Both the position numbers and the translations under genes were made by a program. Positions 27,506 through 35,831 of a DNA stretch of 64,000 bases are shown here, piece after piece. Source of the DNA: Curtobacterium sp. Leaf183 (GTDB lineage Bacteria; Actinomycetota; Actinomycetes; Actinomycetales; Microbacteriaceae). The notes beneath the pieces were generated by a model. That model saw nothing but the letters and a program-made list of their open reading frames with translations. It ran no database searches and had not been told where the DNA came from. Location of the stretch: positions 122,014 through 186,013 of the forward strand of contig NZ_LMPO01000001.1 in NCBI RefSeq assembly GCF_001424385.1, given 5' to 3'. Within the stretch, counting starts at the first letter, position 1. The number at the start of each line of letters is the position of its first letter.

Positions 27506-29500
27506 TCAGTGATGCGCGACCTGGCTCATCCCGGTGAAGGACACCGCGCCCAGCCCGGTGACGTCGTCGTAGCCCTTGGCCGTGGTCAGCGACGTGTCGT
27601 GGTCGAGCGTGACCAGGAAGTCGTGTCCACTGGTCGCGCTGGTGTAGGCCAGGGCGAGCGGCGACCGCGGCGACGTGACGTCGGCGAAGGCCGACGGCGT
27701 CGCACGGTAGGTCGCGTACAGCGTCGGGTTCGCGAAGCCGAGGCGGACGTTCGTCGACTGCTGCACGATGGCCGACAGCGCCGCGGTGATCGGCGACGCG
27801 AGCGACGTCCCGCCGTACGTCTCGTTCACGAACTGGCCGGCCTTGAGGGTCGCGTCGTCCGTGATCGGGCGGATGCCGATCGAGAACCCGGTGTACGGGT
27901 CGGCCAGCGCGGCCAGGTCGGGCGAGACGCGCTTGCCGCCGGCCAGGGACGCCGGGACGACGCCCTTCTGGTACGCGGGCTGGTCGAACAGCGTGCTCTG
28001 GCCACCGCCGGCGCCACCACCGTCGAGGTTGCCGGGGAGTGCCGCGGAGTAGACGTTGCCGCGGGGGCTGCTCACGATCTGGTCGAGCAGGTCACCCCAA
28101 CCGGTCTCGAACGACTTCTTGCCGGTCTTGTCGATGCCGAGGCTCGTACCACCCACCGAGGTCACCCACGGGCTCGAGGCCGGGAAGTCCGGCTGCGCAC
28201 TGCCGAGCGCCGCGGACTCGTCGCCGTGGTCACCGCTCGAGAAGTACAGGCCGATGCCCTCGCCGGCGGCCTGGATGTGCAGGTTCTCCTGACCGCGGAT
28301 GCTCGACAGCGGGACGTTCTCGCCGACGTCGCCGTAGCTGTTGCTGACGAGCGAGGCCAGGCCCTGGTCGAGGATCTTCGACATCGCGACGTCGAGACCG
28401 CCACCGCAGTTCGTACCACCGACGTAGAGGATCTTGGCCGACGGGGCCACCGCGTGCACGGACTGCACGTCGAGGGTCTCCTCGCCCTGCCAGCCGCTCG
28501 GCTGCTGGCACAGCACCTGGTCGGTGAACTGCGACGGCGACGGGATGCGCTGCTCGAAGGTGGCGCCCGTCAGCTGGGGCTCCCCGTGCTGCTGCGAGTA
28601 TGAGTTCGTGTCGTGGATGATCGTCGGCGAGGCGTACGCGTCGATGATCGCGACGGTCTGCCCCTGGCCCGACACGCCCTTCGCGGCGAGCGCGTCGACG
28701 CCGTACGCCGAGCGGAGCTGCGACGGGCCGTAGCCGCAGGCGAAGGTCGGCACCACGGTCTTGCCGTACGCGGACGGGACGGTCGCGGTGTGCTCGCCCG
28801 CGTACGAGGAGCACTGGGCGTTGATCCCGGTCGGGGTGGTCGCCTGCTGGCGCAGCGACCGGGTCGGGGTCGACGAGGCGGGCTCCTGGCCCTGCTCGAC
28901 GAGCTCCGGGTGGGTCAGCAGCCGTCCCTGGTCGACGCTGACGCCGCTGACGAGTCCGGCGATGGATGCCGGGAGGCTCGGTGCGGTGGACGGTGCCACC
29001 AGCGTCTGCTGCGCGTGGCGGTAGGAGTGCAGGGTCGTCCCGAGCACCGAGTCCACGACCGAGGCCGCTCCCCGGAACACCACGTACTCGTGGCTGGCGG
29101 GCACGGCGGTGATCGACAGGCCCTGTGCGCGCAGGAACCCGGTGACCTGGTCGACGTCGGCCTTGCTCGGGGCGTAGGCGGCGATCCAGGCAGCGGGGGT
29201 GAGCGGCTTGCGGTACTGCGGGGATCCCGGGGTGGACACCGCGGTCGCGAGCGCTTCGGCACCGGCCTGGTTCTTCAGGGGCAGGTAGACCTCGCCCTCG
29301 ACGTCGGTGGACGCGGCGACCGTGCCGGCGTCGTTCGGTGCCGTCGCCCAGGTCGGGACGGAGTCGGGCAGGACCTGGCGGGTCGCGGCGTCGGCTGGAC
29401 CGCCGGCGAACAGCACCGCGCCGACGGTGCAGGCGGCTGTCGTGACGGCGAGCGCGGTGAGGCGCCTGCGGGTGGAGGGAGTGGGAGAGCGTCGTTGCAC
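27506..29500 (-). CDS. Secreted S53 family serine-carboxyl protease (sedolisin/kumamolisin)
   Basis: 664 residues. A signal peptide (cleavage near PADAAT, residue 39) precedes a pro-kumamolisin activation domain (about 65-200) and the catalytic domain. Active-site residues are E340 and D344 in GEETLD, the oxyanion D391 in SNSYGD, and S566 in GGTSLASP; a calcium-site region with DVTSP and GYDDVTG lies near the end. It should be self-activating at acid pH outside the cell. I start at GTG 29500, which has GAGAGGA seven bases upstream, rather than ATG 29524, which has none. Confidence 0.93.
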   Translation of the reverse strand: MQRRSPTPSTRRRLTALAVTTAACTVGAVLFAGGPADAATRQVLPDSVPTWATAPNDAGTVAASTDVEGEVYLPLKNQAGAEALATAVSTPGSPQYRKPLTPAAWIAAYAPSKADVDQVTGFLRAQGLSITAVPASHEYVVFRGAASVVDSVLGTTLHSYRHAQQTLVAPSTAPSLPASIAGLVSGVSVDQGRLLTHPELVEQGQEPASSTPTRSLRQQATTPTGINAQCSSYAGEHTATVPSAYGKTVVPTFACGYGPSQLRSAYGVDALAAKGVSGQGQTVAIIDAYASPTIIHDTNSYSQQHGEPQLTGATFEQRIPSPSQFTDQVLCQQPSGWQGEETLDVQSVHAVAPSAKILYVGGTNCGGGLDVAMSKILDQGLASLVSNSYGDVGENVPLSSIRGQENLHIQAAGEGIGLYFSSGDHGDESAALGSAQPDFPASSPWVTSVGGTSLGIDKTGKKSFETGWGDLLDQIVSSPRGNVYSAALPGNLDGGGAGGGQSTLFDQPAYQKGVVPASLAGGKRVSPDLAALADPYTGFSIGIRPITDDATLKAGQFVNETYGGTSLASPITAALSAIVQQSTNVRLGFANPTLYATYRATPSAFADVTSPRSPLALAYTSATSGHDFLVTLDHDTSLTTAKGYDDVTGLGAVSFTGMSQVAHH

Positions 29501-29742
29501 GTCGGGTCCTCTCGGGAACTGCATGGTGTGGAGTGAGCTGACTGTAGTAAGTTCCGCGAACCAACAGACAGTCAGTGGAACCACCGACCTGCCATGTCAC
29601 CCGTCCGGGGGGTGAAGCTGTCGCTGTGTTCAGCCCCGGATCCGCGTCGTTGCTGTGATGCCCATCGGCCGACTGGGTCCGAGCCGTGAAGCGGAGCGCG
29701 GGGGCTTGTGCCCAGCCGGCGACCGACCCGTTCCCGCAGCGC

Positions 29743-30315
29743 TCAGTCGCCCGCGGGCTTCTTGCCGCGCTGCAGTGACTCGACGACCGCGACGGCCTTG
29801 CCGACCATGGCCGCGTCGGAGTCGGTGCCCTGCACCCGGTAGTCGGTGGCGAGCCCGTCGCCGCCCGTGCCGGACGACGGCAGCGGGTCACCGAGGGCGA
29901 TGACGACCACACCGGCGTCGTGCGCGGTCTGGATGGCACCGGTGAGGGCGTCGGGATCGGCGGCCTCGACGAACAGTGCCTTCGCCCCGCGCTGCACGAG
30001 GGCCTGGACGTCGCGCACCTGGGACGTCGCCGGGTCGGTCGCGCTGGCCACCCGGACGTCCGGACGGAACCCCGCGGTCGTCAGGTCGGACCGGAACCGG
30101 TCGGGCAGCGCGACGCCGCCCGACGTGGGCCCCGGCGTGGCGGCCGCGGACAGCAGCAGCACGCCGACCACGGCGTGCTGGTCGAAGCCGCCGTCCGAGC
30201 TCGTGAGGTCCGTGCTCTGCACCGGAGTCGGCGCGGCGCTGGTCGTCCCCGTGCACCCGGTCATCACGACGACGGCGATGACCGCCAGAGCGGCGGAGAC
30301 CAGGGTGCGGCGCAC
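29743..30315 (-). CDS. Short lipoprotein resembling half of a periplasmic sugar-binding protein
   Basis: 190 residues. The lipobox is VVMTGC with the lipidated cysteine at residue 21. The rest resembles the type 1 periplasmic binding fold: AVVGVLLLSAA, QVRDVQALVQRGAKALFVEAADPDALTGAIQTAH and VVVIALGD, but it stops after about one lobe where family members have over 300 residues. The start GTG at 30315 follows AGGAGGAA. It lies 28 bases after an MFS gene on the same strand. It may be a degraded relic or a ligand sensor; no partner transporter lies beside it. Confidence 0.7.
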   Translation of the reverse strand: MRRTLVSAALAVIAVVVMTGCTGTTSAAPTPVQSTDLTSSDGGFDQHAVVGVLLLSAAATPGPTSGGVALPDRFRSDLTTAGFRPDVRVASATDPATSQVRDVQALVQRGAKALFVEAADPDALTGAIQTAHDAGVVVIALGDPLPSSGTGGDGLATDYRVQGTDSDAAMVGKAVAVVESLQRGKKPAGD

Positions 30316-30343
30316 GGTTCCTCCTCGTCGTGGACCCACCACG

Positions 30344-31741
30344 CTACCCGTTCCCCGCGGAGGAGGCCGGTGGCGGCACGGGGCCCAGCCGGCGGACCGC
30401 GAACAGCCCCACCAGGGCGACGACGATCATCGCGGCGAAGACCGCGGCGAAGGCCAGGGGGTCCGAGCGCCCGCCGAGCGCCGTGAACAGCAGTCCCGCG
30501 ACCGCGAGCCCGACCACGCTGCCGGAGGCGTCGGCGATCGTCAAGGCGGAGCTCGCGAAGCCGTCGTCGCCCTCGGTCGAGAAGCGCAGGGTGAGCATCG
30601 ACGTGCGCGGGTACGCCACCCCCATGCCGGCACCGCCCACGAACCAGCCGGCGACGAGCACCCACGCGGGCAGGTCGGCGAGTGCGACGGCGAGGGCTGC
30701 GACCAGGCTGACCAGCACCAGGCCGAGCCCGACGCCGAACGCACGGGCAGCGGGGAGCCGTCGCTCCCCCAGCCGACCGTGCACCCAGCTCGCGCCGGCC
30801 CAGCTGAGCGCGGCGACGGTGAGTGCGAGCCCGGCGGCCGAGGGCGACAGCCCGTGCTGGGCCTGCAGCAGGAAGGGCACGTACGCCTCGCTGCCGAAGA
30901 AGCCCGCGGCCAGGACACCGCGCAGCAGCACCACGGACGGCAGGCCCGGTGCGGCGGTCAGGGTACGGCGCGGCAGCAGCGGTCGCAGGGCAAACCAGGC
31001 ACCGGCGACGCCGACGACGACGGAGACGACCCGCAGGACCACCGGCAGGTCGGGTGCGACGTTGAGCAGCAGGACCGCGACCGCGGCACCGGCTGACCAG
31101 GCGATCCGTCCGCGCTGCCACGGCGGGCGGCGCTCGACGGCGGGCGGGTGGAGGCGGCCGAGCGTCGGGACCAGCAGCGCGAAGGCGGAGACGGCGATCA
31201 CGAGGGCACCCGCGAAGACCCAGTGCCAGCTGAACAGGTCGGTGACGATGCCGGCGAGTGCGGGACCGACGAGCGCGGGGACGACCCAGGCGGCGGCGAA
31301 CCCGGCGAACACCGGGCCGTGCAGGTCCTCGGGGAAGATCCGGGCCACGAGCACGTAGAGCACGACGTCGATCGCACCGGCCCCGAAGCCCTCGACCAGT
31401 CGACCGGCCAGGAACACCGGCATCGTCGGGGCGAGCATGACGATCGCCGTGCCGATGGCGAAGAGCGCTGCGGAGACCCACGCGACCACCCGGCCGCCCG
31501 CGCGGTCGGTCCAGTTCCCCGCGAGCACCATCCCCGGCACGCCGGCCGCGAGCGGCGCCGCGAAGCTCAGCGAGTACAGGGTCTCGCCGCGCAGGTCTCG
31601 GCTGATCTCCGGCATGATCGTCGTCATCGCCAGGTTCTGGAACGCCGAGACGGCGACGATCGCGACCATGCCGATGGTCGGGAGCGCGTAGCCCCGACTG
31701 AACAAGGTCGTCCGCGTCACCGTCGTCGTCACCCGGCTCAT
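30344..31741 (-). CDS. MFS transporter (14-helix type efflux)
   Basis: 465 residues, about 14 membrane helices. Motifs include LAGNWTDRAGGR in loop 2-3 and FLAGRLVEGFGAGAIDVVLYVL in helices 4-5. This is typical of actinobacterial drug/metabolite exporters. The ATG at 31741 has no clear ribosome binding site; 23 bases separate it from the metB stop, so it may be read with cbs-metB. The substrate is unknown. Confidence 0.88.
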   Translation of the reverse strand: MSRVTTTVTRTTLFSRGYALPTIGMVAIVAVSAFQNLAMTTIMPEISRDLRGETLYSLSFAAPLAAGVPGMVLAGNWTDRAGGRVVAWVSAALFAIGTAIVMLAPTMPVFLAGRLVEGFGAGAIDVVLYVLVARIFPEDLHGPVFAGFAAAWVVPALVGPALAGIVTDLFSWHWVFAGALVIAVSAFALLVPTLGRLHPPAVERRPPWQRGRIAWSAGAAVAVLLLNVAPDLPVVLRVVSVVVGVAGAWFALRPLLPRRTLTAAPGLPSVVLLRGVLAAGFFGSEAYVPFLLQAQHGLSPSAAGLALTVAALSWAGASWVHGRLGERRLPAARAFGVGLGLVLVSLVAALAVALADLPAWVLVAGWFVGGAGMGVAYPRTSMLTLRFSTEGDDGFASSALTIADASGSVVGLAVAGLLFTALGGRSDPLAFAAVFAAMIVVALVGLFAVRRLGPVPPPASSAGNG

Positions 31742-31764
31742 CGTAGGGCCGACGGGTGACGCGG

Positions 31765-32910
31765 CTACCGGCGCAGCGCCTGCTGCACGTCGGCGACCAG
31801 GTCGCCCGCGTCCTCGATCCCGACGGAGAGCCGCACCAAGTTCTCCGGCACCGCGAGTTCCGTGCCCTTGACCGAGGCGTGGGTCATCTCGCTCGGGTAC
31901 CCGATGAGCGACTCCACGCCGCCGAGCGACTCGGCGAGGGCGAACACCTCGGTCGACTCCGCGAAGCGCTTGGCGGCCTCGGGTCCACCGGCGAGCGCGA
32001 CCGAGAGCATGCCGCCGAACCCGCGCATCTGCCGGGCCGCGACGTCGTGCCCCGGGTGGTCGGCGAGTCCCGGCCAGTACACACGCTCGACGGCCGGGTT
32101 GCCCACGAGGGACTCGGCGACCGCCTGGGCGTTCCGCGAGTGCCGCTCCATGCGGACCGACAGCGTCTTGATCCCGCGGATCGTCAACCACGCGTCGAAC
32201 GGCGACGAGATGGCCCCGGCACCGAACTGGACGAAGCCGACCTGCTCGGCGAGCTCGGCGTCGCGGAGCACCACGGCCCCGCCGACGATGTCGGAGTGCC
32301 CGCCGAGGTACTTCGTCGTCGAGTAGACCACCACGTCGGCACCGAGTGCGAGGGGCTGCTGCAGAGCCGGCGACGCGAACGTGTTGTCCACGACGACGAG
32401 CGCGCCGGCCTCGTGCCCGATCGCCGCGAGCGCCGTCACGTCGGCGATCTTCATGAGCGGGTTCGTCGGGGTCTCGACCCACAGGACGGTCTTCGCGGGG
32501 GCTCCCTCGAGCGCCGCACGGACGAGGTCCGGGTCGCTCATGTCGACGACCACGAGCTCGACGCCCCACGGGACGTGCAGGCGGTCCACCAGACGGTGCG
32601 TGCCGCCGTAGACGTCGTTGCCCATCACGACACGGGCGCCGGGGGCGAGGGTGGCGCGGAGCAGGGCGTCCTCGGCGGCCAGACCGGACGAGAACGAGTA
32701 CGCGGCCACCCCGCCGTCCAGGTCGGCGAGCAGCGTCTGCAGCGAGTCGCGCGTCGGGTTGCCGGAGCGCGAGTACTCGTAGCCGTTCCGCATCTGCCCG
32801 ATGCCGTCCTGCAGGTACGTCGAGGTCAGGTACAGCGGCGGGATGACGGCACCGGTCGGGCCGTCGGGCTCCTGGCCGGCGTGGACGGCGCGGGTGTCGA
32901 ACTCGGTCAT
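31765..32910 (-). CDS. metB: Cystathionine gamma-synthase
   Basis: 381-residue PLP enzyme of the Cys/Met metabolism family. Landmarks are the SRSGNPTRDSL block, DVYGGTHRL, ETPTNPLMKIAD, and the cofactor lysine in YSTTKYLGGHSD (near residue 200). It condenses an activated homoserine with cysteine to make cystathionine; gamma-lyase activity cannot be excluded from sequence. The ATG has a GGAG box. It lies 88 bases downstream of cbs, giving a two-way transsulfuration pair. Confidence 0.9.
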   Translation of the reverse strand: MTEFDTRAVHAGQEPDGPTGAVIPPLYLTSTYLQDGIGQMRNGYEYSRSGNPTRDSLQTLLADLDGGVAAYSFSSGLAAEDALLRATLAPGARVVMGNDVYGGTHRLVDRLHVPWGVELVVVDMSDPDLVRAALEGAPAKTVLWVETPTNPLMKIADVTALAAIGHEAGALVVVDNTFASPALQQPLALGADVVVYSTTKYLGGHSDIVGGAVVLRDAELAEQVGFVQFGAGAISSPFDAWLTIRGIKTLSVRMERHSRNAQAVAESLVGNPAVERVYWPGLADHPGHDVAARQMRGFGGMLSVALAGGPEAAKRFAESTEVFALAESLGGVESLIGYPSEMTHASVKGTELAVPENLVRLSVGIEDAGDLVADVQQALRR

Positions 32911-32959
32911 GGTGCGTTCTCCAGGTGGGGGCTCGGGTGTCGGACGGGAGGCTCAGCAC

Positions 32960-32994
32960 GGCCCGCGCGCGCACCGCACGGTGCGCGCACGGCC
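32960..32994 (-). terminator. GC-rich hairpin between cbs and metB
   Basis: GGCCCGCGCGCGCACC pairs with GGTGCGCGCACGGCC around GCAC. Just beyond it (32942-32952) is an isolated left half of the GGACGGGAGGC terminator family, which may be an eroded copy. Confidence 0.55.
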
Positions 32995-32998
32995 GGGA

Positions 32999-34363
32999 TC
33001 ACTCCGACAGGAAGGTGAGCAGGTCGTGTCGCGTGAGCACGGTGACGGGCTTGCCGTCCTCGACGACGAGGAGCGCGTCGACCTCTTCCAGCGCACGTCG
33101 CGCCGTGGAGACCGACTCGCCGATGCCGATGAGCGGCAGCGGGTCACCGACGGATCCGGAGACCCGGTCCGCCATCTTCGCGGCGCCGGTGAAGACCTGC
33201 TCCAGCAGGTCCTTCTCGGCGACGGCCCCGATGACCTCGCCGATCACGACGGGCGGTTCGGCGCTGAGCACCGGCATCTGCGAGACGCCGTACTTCGACA
33301 TGATGTCGACGACCTCGCGGACGGTGTCGCCCGGGTGTGCGTGGACCAGGTCCGGCAGACGGCCGTCCTTCCCCGCGATCAGCGACCCGACCGTCCGGGC
33401 GTCGTCGGTCTCGGCGAAGCCGTACGAGCGCATCCAGCGGTCGTTGAAGATCTTGCCGAGGTAGCCGCGGCCGCCGTCGGGCAGCAGCACGACGACGACG
33501 TCGTCTTCGGGCAGGTCACGTGCGGCGCGCAGCGCGGCGACGACCGCCATGCCGCTCGAGCCGCCGACCAGCAGCCCCTCTTCGCGCGCCAGACGTCGGG
33601 TCATGGCGAAGGACTCGGCGTCGGACACGGCGATGATCTCGTCCGGGACGCTCGGGTCGTAGGCGCTCGGCCAGAAGTCCTCGCCGACGCCCTCGACCAG
33701 GTACGGACGCCCCGTGCCGCCGGAGTACACGGACCCCTCGGGGTCGGCGCCGATGATCCGTACCTGACCGTCCGACGCTTCCTTGAGGTACTTCCCCGTC
33801 CCCGAGATCGTGCCGCCCGTGCCGACGCCGGCGACGAAGTGCGTGATGCGCTGGTCGGTGTCGCGCCAGATCTCCGGCCCGGTCGTCTCGTAGTGGCTCC
33901 GGGGACCGTTCGGGTTGGCGTACTGGTTCGGCTTGTAGGCCCCGGGGATCTCGCGGACGAGCCGGTCGGACACCGAGTAGTACGACTCGGGGTGGTCGGG
34001 CGGGACCGCGGTCGGCGTGACCACGATCTCCGCGCCGTACGCCGTCAGGACGTTCCGCTTGTCCTCGCCGACCTTGTCCGGCAAGACGAACACGCACCGG
34101 TAGCCGCGCTGCTGGGCCACGAGCGCGAGCCCGACGCCCGTGTTGCCGGACGTCGGTTCGACGATCGTGCCACCCGGGCCGAGGTCCCCCGCAGCCTCGG
34201 CGGCGTCGAGGATCCGCGTCGCGATGCGGTCCTTCGACGAGCCGCCGGGGTTCAGGTACTCGACCTTGACCAGGACCGTGGCCCGGATCCCCTCGGTGAC
34301 GCGGTTCAGCTTGACGAGCGGGGTGTCGCCGACGAGGTCGACGACCGAGTTCGCGTAACGCAC
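32999..34363 (-). CDS. cbs: Cystathionine beta-synthase with CBS-domain pair
   Basis: 454 residues. The PLP domain (1-320) carries the cofactor lysine in PGGSSKDR, SGNTGVG and the phosphate-cradle GTGGTISGTG. Two CBS domains (about 340-454) end the protein and may bind adenosyl ligands. It makes cystathionine from homocysteine and serine. The start is GTG at 34363 with TAGACT six bases upstream and no Shine-Dalgarno, which points to leaderless translation. It matches the Rv1077 type of mycobacteria. Confidence 0.94.
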   Translation of the reverse strand: MRYANSVVDLVGDTPLVKLNRVTEGIRATVLVKVEYLNPGGSSKDRIATRILDAAEAAGDLGPGGTIVEPTSGNTGVGLALVAQQRGYRCVFVLPDKVGEDKRNVLTAYGAEIVVTPTAVPPDHPESYYSVSDRLVREIPGAYKPNQYANPNGPRSHYETTGPEIWRDTDQRITHFVAGVGTGGTISGTGKYLKEASDGQVRIIGADPEGSVYSGGTGRPYLVEGVGEDFWPSAYDPSVPDEIIAVSDAESFAMTRRLAREEGLLVGGSSGMAVVAALRAARDLPEDDVVVVLLPDGGRGYLGKIFNDRWMRSYGFAETDDARTVGSLIAGKDGRLPDLVHAHPGDTVREVVDIMSKYGVSQMPVLSAEPPVVIGEVIGAVAEKDLLEQVFTGAAKMADRVSGSVGDPLPLIGIGESVSTARRALEEVDALLVVEDGKPVTVLTRHDLLTFLSE

Positions 34364-34369
34364 GGGCCG

Positions 34370-34375
34370 AGTCTA
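34370..34375 (-). promoter_or_regulatory. Candidate -10 box of cbs (leaderless type)
   Basis: TAGACT on the minus strand, six bases from the GTG. No good -35 box at 17 bases. Confidence 0.45.
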
Positions 34376-34394
34376 GGCGGGGCTCCTGCCGCCG

Positions 34395-35831
34395 TTACCG
34401 ATCAAGACGTGCCGGTGCGCGTTGCGACTCGACGTGGGCCGTCACCGCGGCGGCGACCTCGTGTCGACGGCGGTCGATCACGTCGCCCATGTCCCGGGCG
34501 AGCGCGGGCGTGGACCGGACGATCTGGTCGAGCGCGGTCGCGGGGACCACCAGGACGGCGACCTCGTTCCGGGCGATCGCCGTCGTGAGCATGGCCTCGC
34601 GGGTGAGCGCCGTCTGGCCGAGGTAGTCGCCGGCCTCGACCCGGCTGGCCGGCAGTTCCGCGTCCTCGAACGGCACGCGCAGCTCGACGCTGCCGGCGAG
34701 CACGAAGCGCACCGCGTCCGGCACCGTGCCGACCGTCGAGACGACCTCGCCCGCCGCGTACCGCTCGAGACGGACCACGGGCGCGAGCGCCAGGGCGTCG
34801 TCACCGGTCAGGTACAGCGTGGGCGAGATCGTCTCGAGGGCGGCGTCGCGACGCTCGTCGGTGACGAAGTCGTCGGTGGTGTCGCCGTCGAGTCCGAGAC
34901 CGGCGCGCCGAGCGGCGTACCAGAGCCACATCCGGAAGGTGGCCAGGGCAGCGCCCTCCTGGGACGGGCCGCGGACCTCGAAGGACACCTCGTAGGCGGG
35001 ACCGCCCTTCGGCACGGCGCTCGGTGTCGTCCCCGGGATCACCTGGGGCAGGCTCGACGCGACCCGCTGGAGCAGGCCGACCACGGCCGCGGGCGCGTCG
35101 TCCGTCGTGAACGCGACCTCCGTCGAGACCGTGAACGCGCCTCCTGTCCGGCTCAGGTTCGTGAAGGACGCACCGGCCAGCGACGAGTTCGGGGTGATCA
35201 GGATGCCGTCGCCGGTCTCGATGTGGACGGACCGCCAGTTCACCTCGATGACGCGACCACGCGTGCCCCCGACGTCGAGCCAGTCGCCCAGGCGGAACGG
35301 CTGCTCGAACAGCAGGAACAGGCCGGCGATGACCGGGCCGACCGCGGACTGCAGCGCGAGGCCGATGACGAGCGAACCGACGCCGAGCGCGGTGAACACA
35401 CCGCCGACGTCCGCGTCCCAGACCAGCCGGAACACCAGTGCGAGCCCGAGCGCGATGAGGACGATCCGACCGATGTCGACGAAGATCGACGGGATCTTCT
35501 CGCGCCAGCTGCCCTTCCGCGCGTTCGTGAACAGCAGGATGTTCAGGCCGTTCAGCACGAACACGATGACCAGGAAGCCCAGCACCGTCGCGATGATGCG
35601 GTTCGTGGTGAGCTGCTCCGGGTCCACCGCGTCCGTGACCTGCACGGACAGGATGAGGATGGCGATGAGCGGCACCACGGCGTTCCGGAGCAACCCGACG
35701 ATCTTGGACAGCTCGTTGCCGCGCCGCTGCAGGCTCGACTGCAGCTCGGTGAGGACCAGGAGCGTCACCGGCAGGCCGATGATCACCACGATCGCCGGCC
35801 AGAACCACGACTGCTCCCAGAAGGCGGTCAT
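34395..35831 (-). CDS. MscS-type mechanosensitive channel with C-terminal cyclic-nucleotide-binding domain
   Basis: 478 residues. Four to five N-terminal helices lead to the MscS pore region (GVFTALGVGSLVIGLALQSAVGPVIAGL, residues about 140-167) and the cytosolic beta domain with FLLFEQPFRLGDWL. Residues 340-440 form a cNMP-binding-like beta roll (YAAGEVVST, FVLAGSVEL). Its phosphate-binding cassette reads YLGQTAL...LTTAIAR (403-421): the usual glutamate is Gln and the usual arginine is absent. The ATG overlaps the stop of the cyclase-like gene (ATGA). The pair resembles M. tuberculosis Rv2434c-Rv2435c. Confidence 0.9.
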   Translation of the reverse strand: MTAFWEQSWFWPAIVVIIGLPVTLLVLTELQSSLQRRGNELSKIVGLLRNAVVPLIAILILSVQVTDAVDPEQLTTNRIIATVLGFLVIVFVLNGLNILLFTNARKGSWREKIPSIFVDIGRIVLIALGLALVFRLVWDADVGGVFTALGVGSLVIGLALQSAVGPVIAGLFLLFEQPFRLGDWLDVGGTRGRVIEVNWRSVHIETGDGILITPNSSLAGASFTNLSRTGGAFTVSTEVAFTTDDAPAAVVGLLQRVASSLPQVIPGTTPSAVPKGGPAYEVSFEVRGPSQEGAALATFRMWLWYAARRAGLGLDGDTTDDFVTDERRDAALETISPTLYLTGDDALALAPVVRLERYAAGEVVSTVGTVPDAVRFVLAGSVELRVPFEDAELPASRVEAGDYLGQTALTREAMLTTAIARNEVAVLVVPATALDQIVRSTPALARDMGDVIDRRRHEVAAAVTAHVESQRAPARLDR

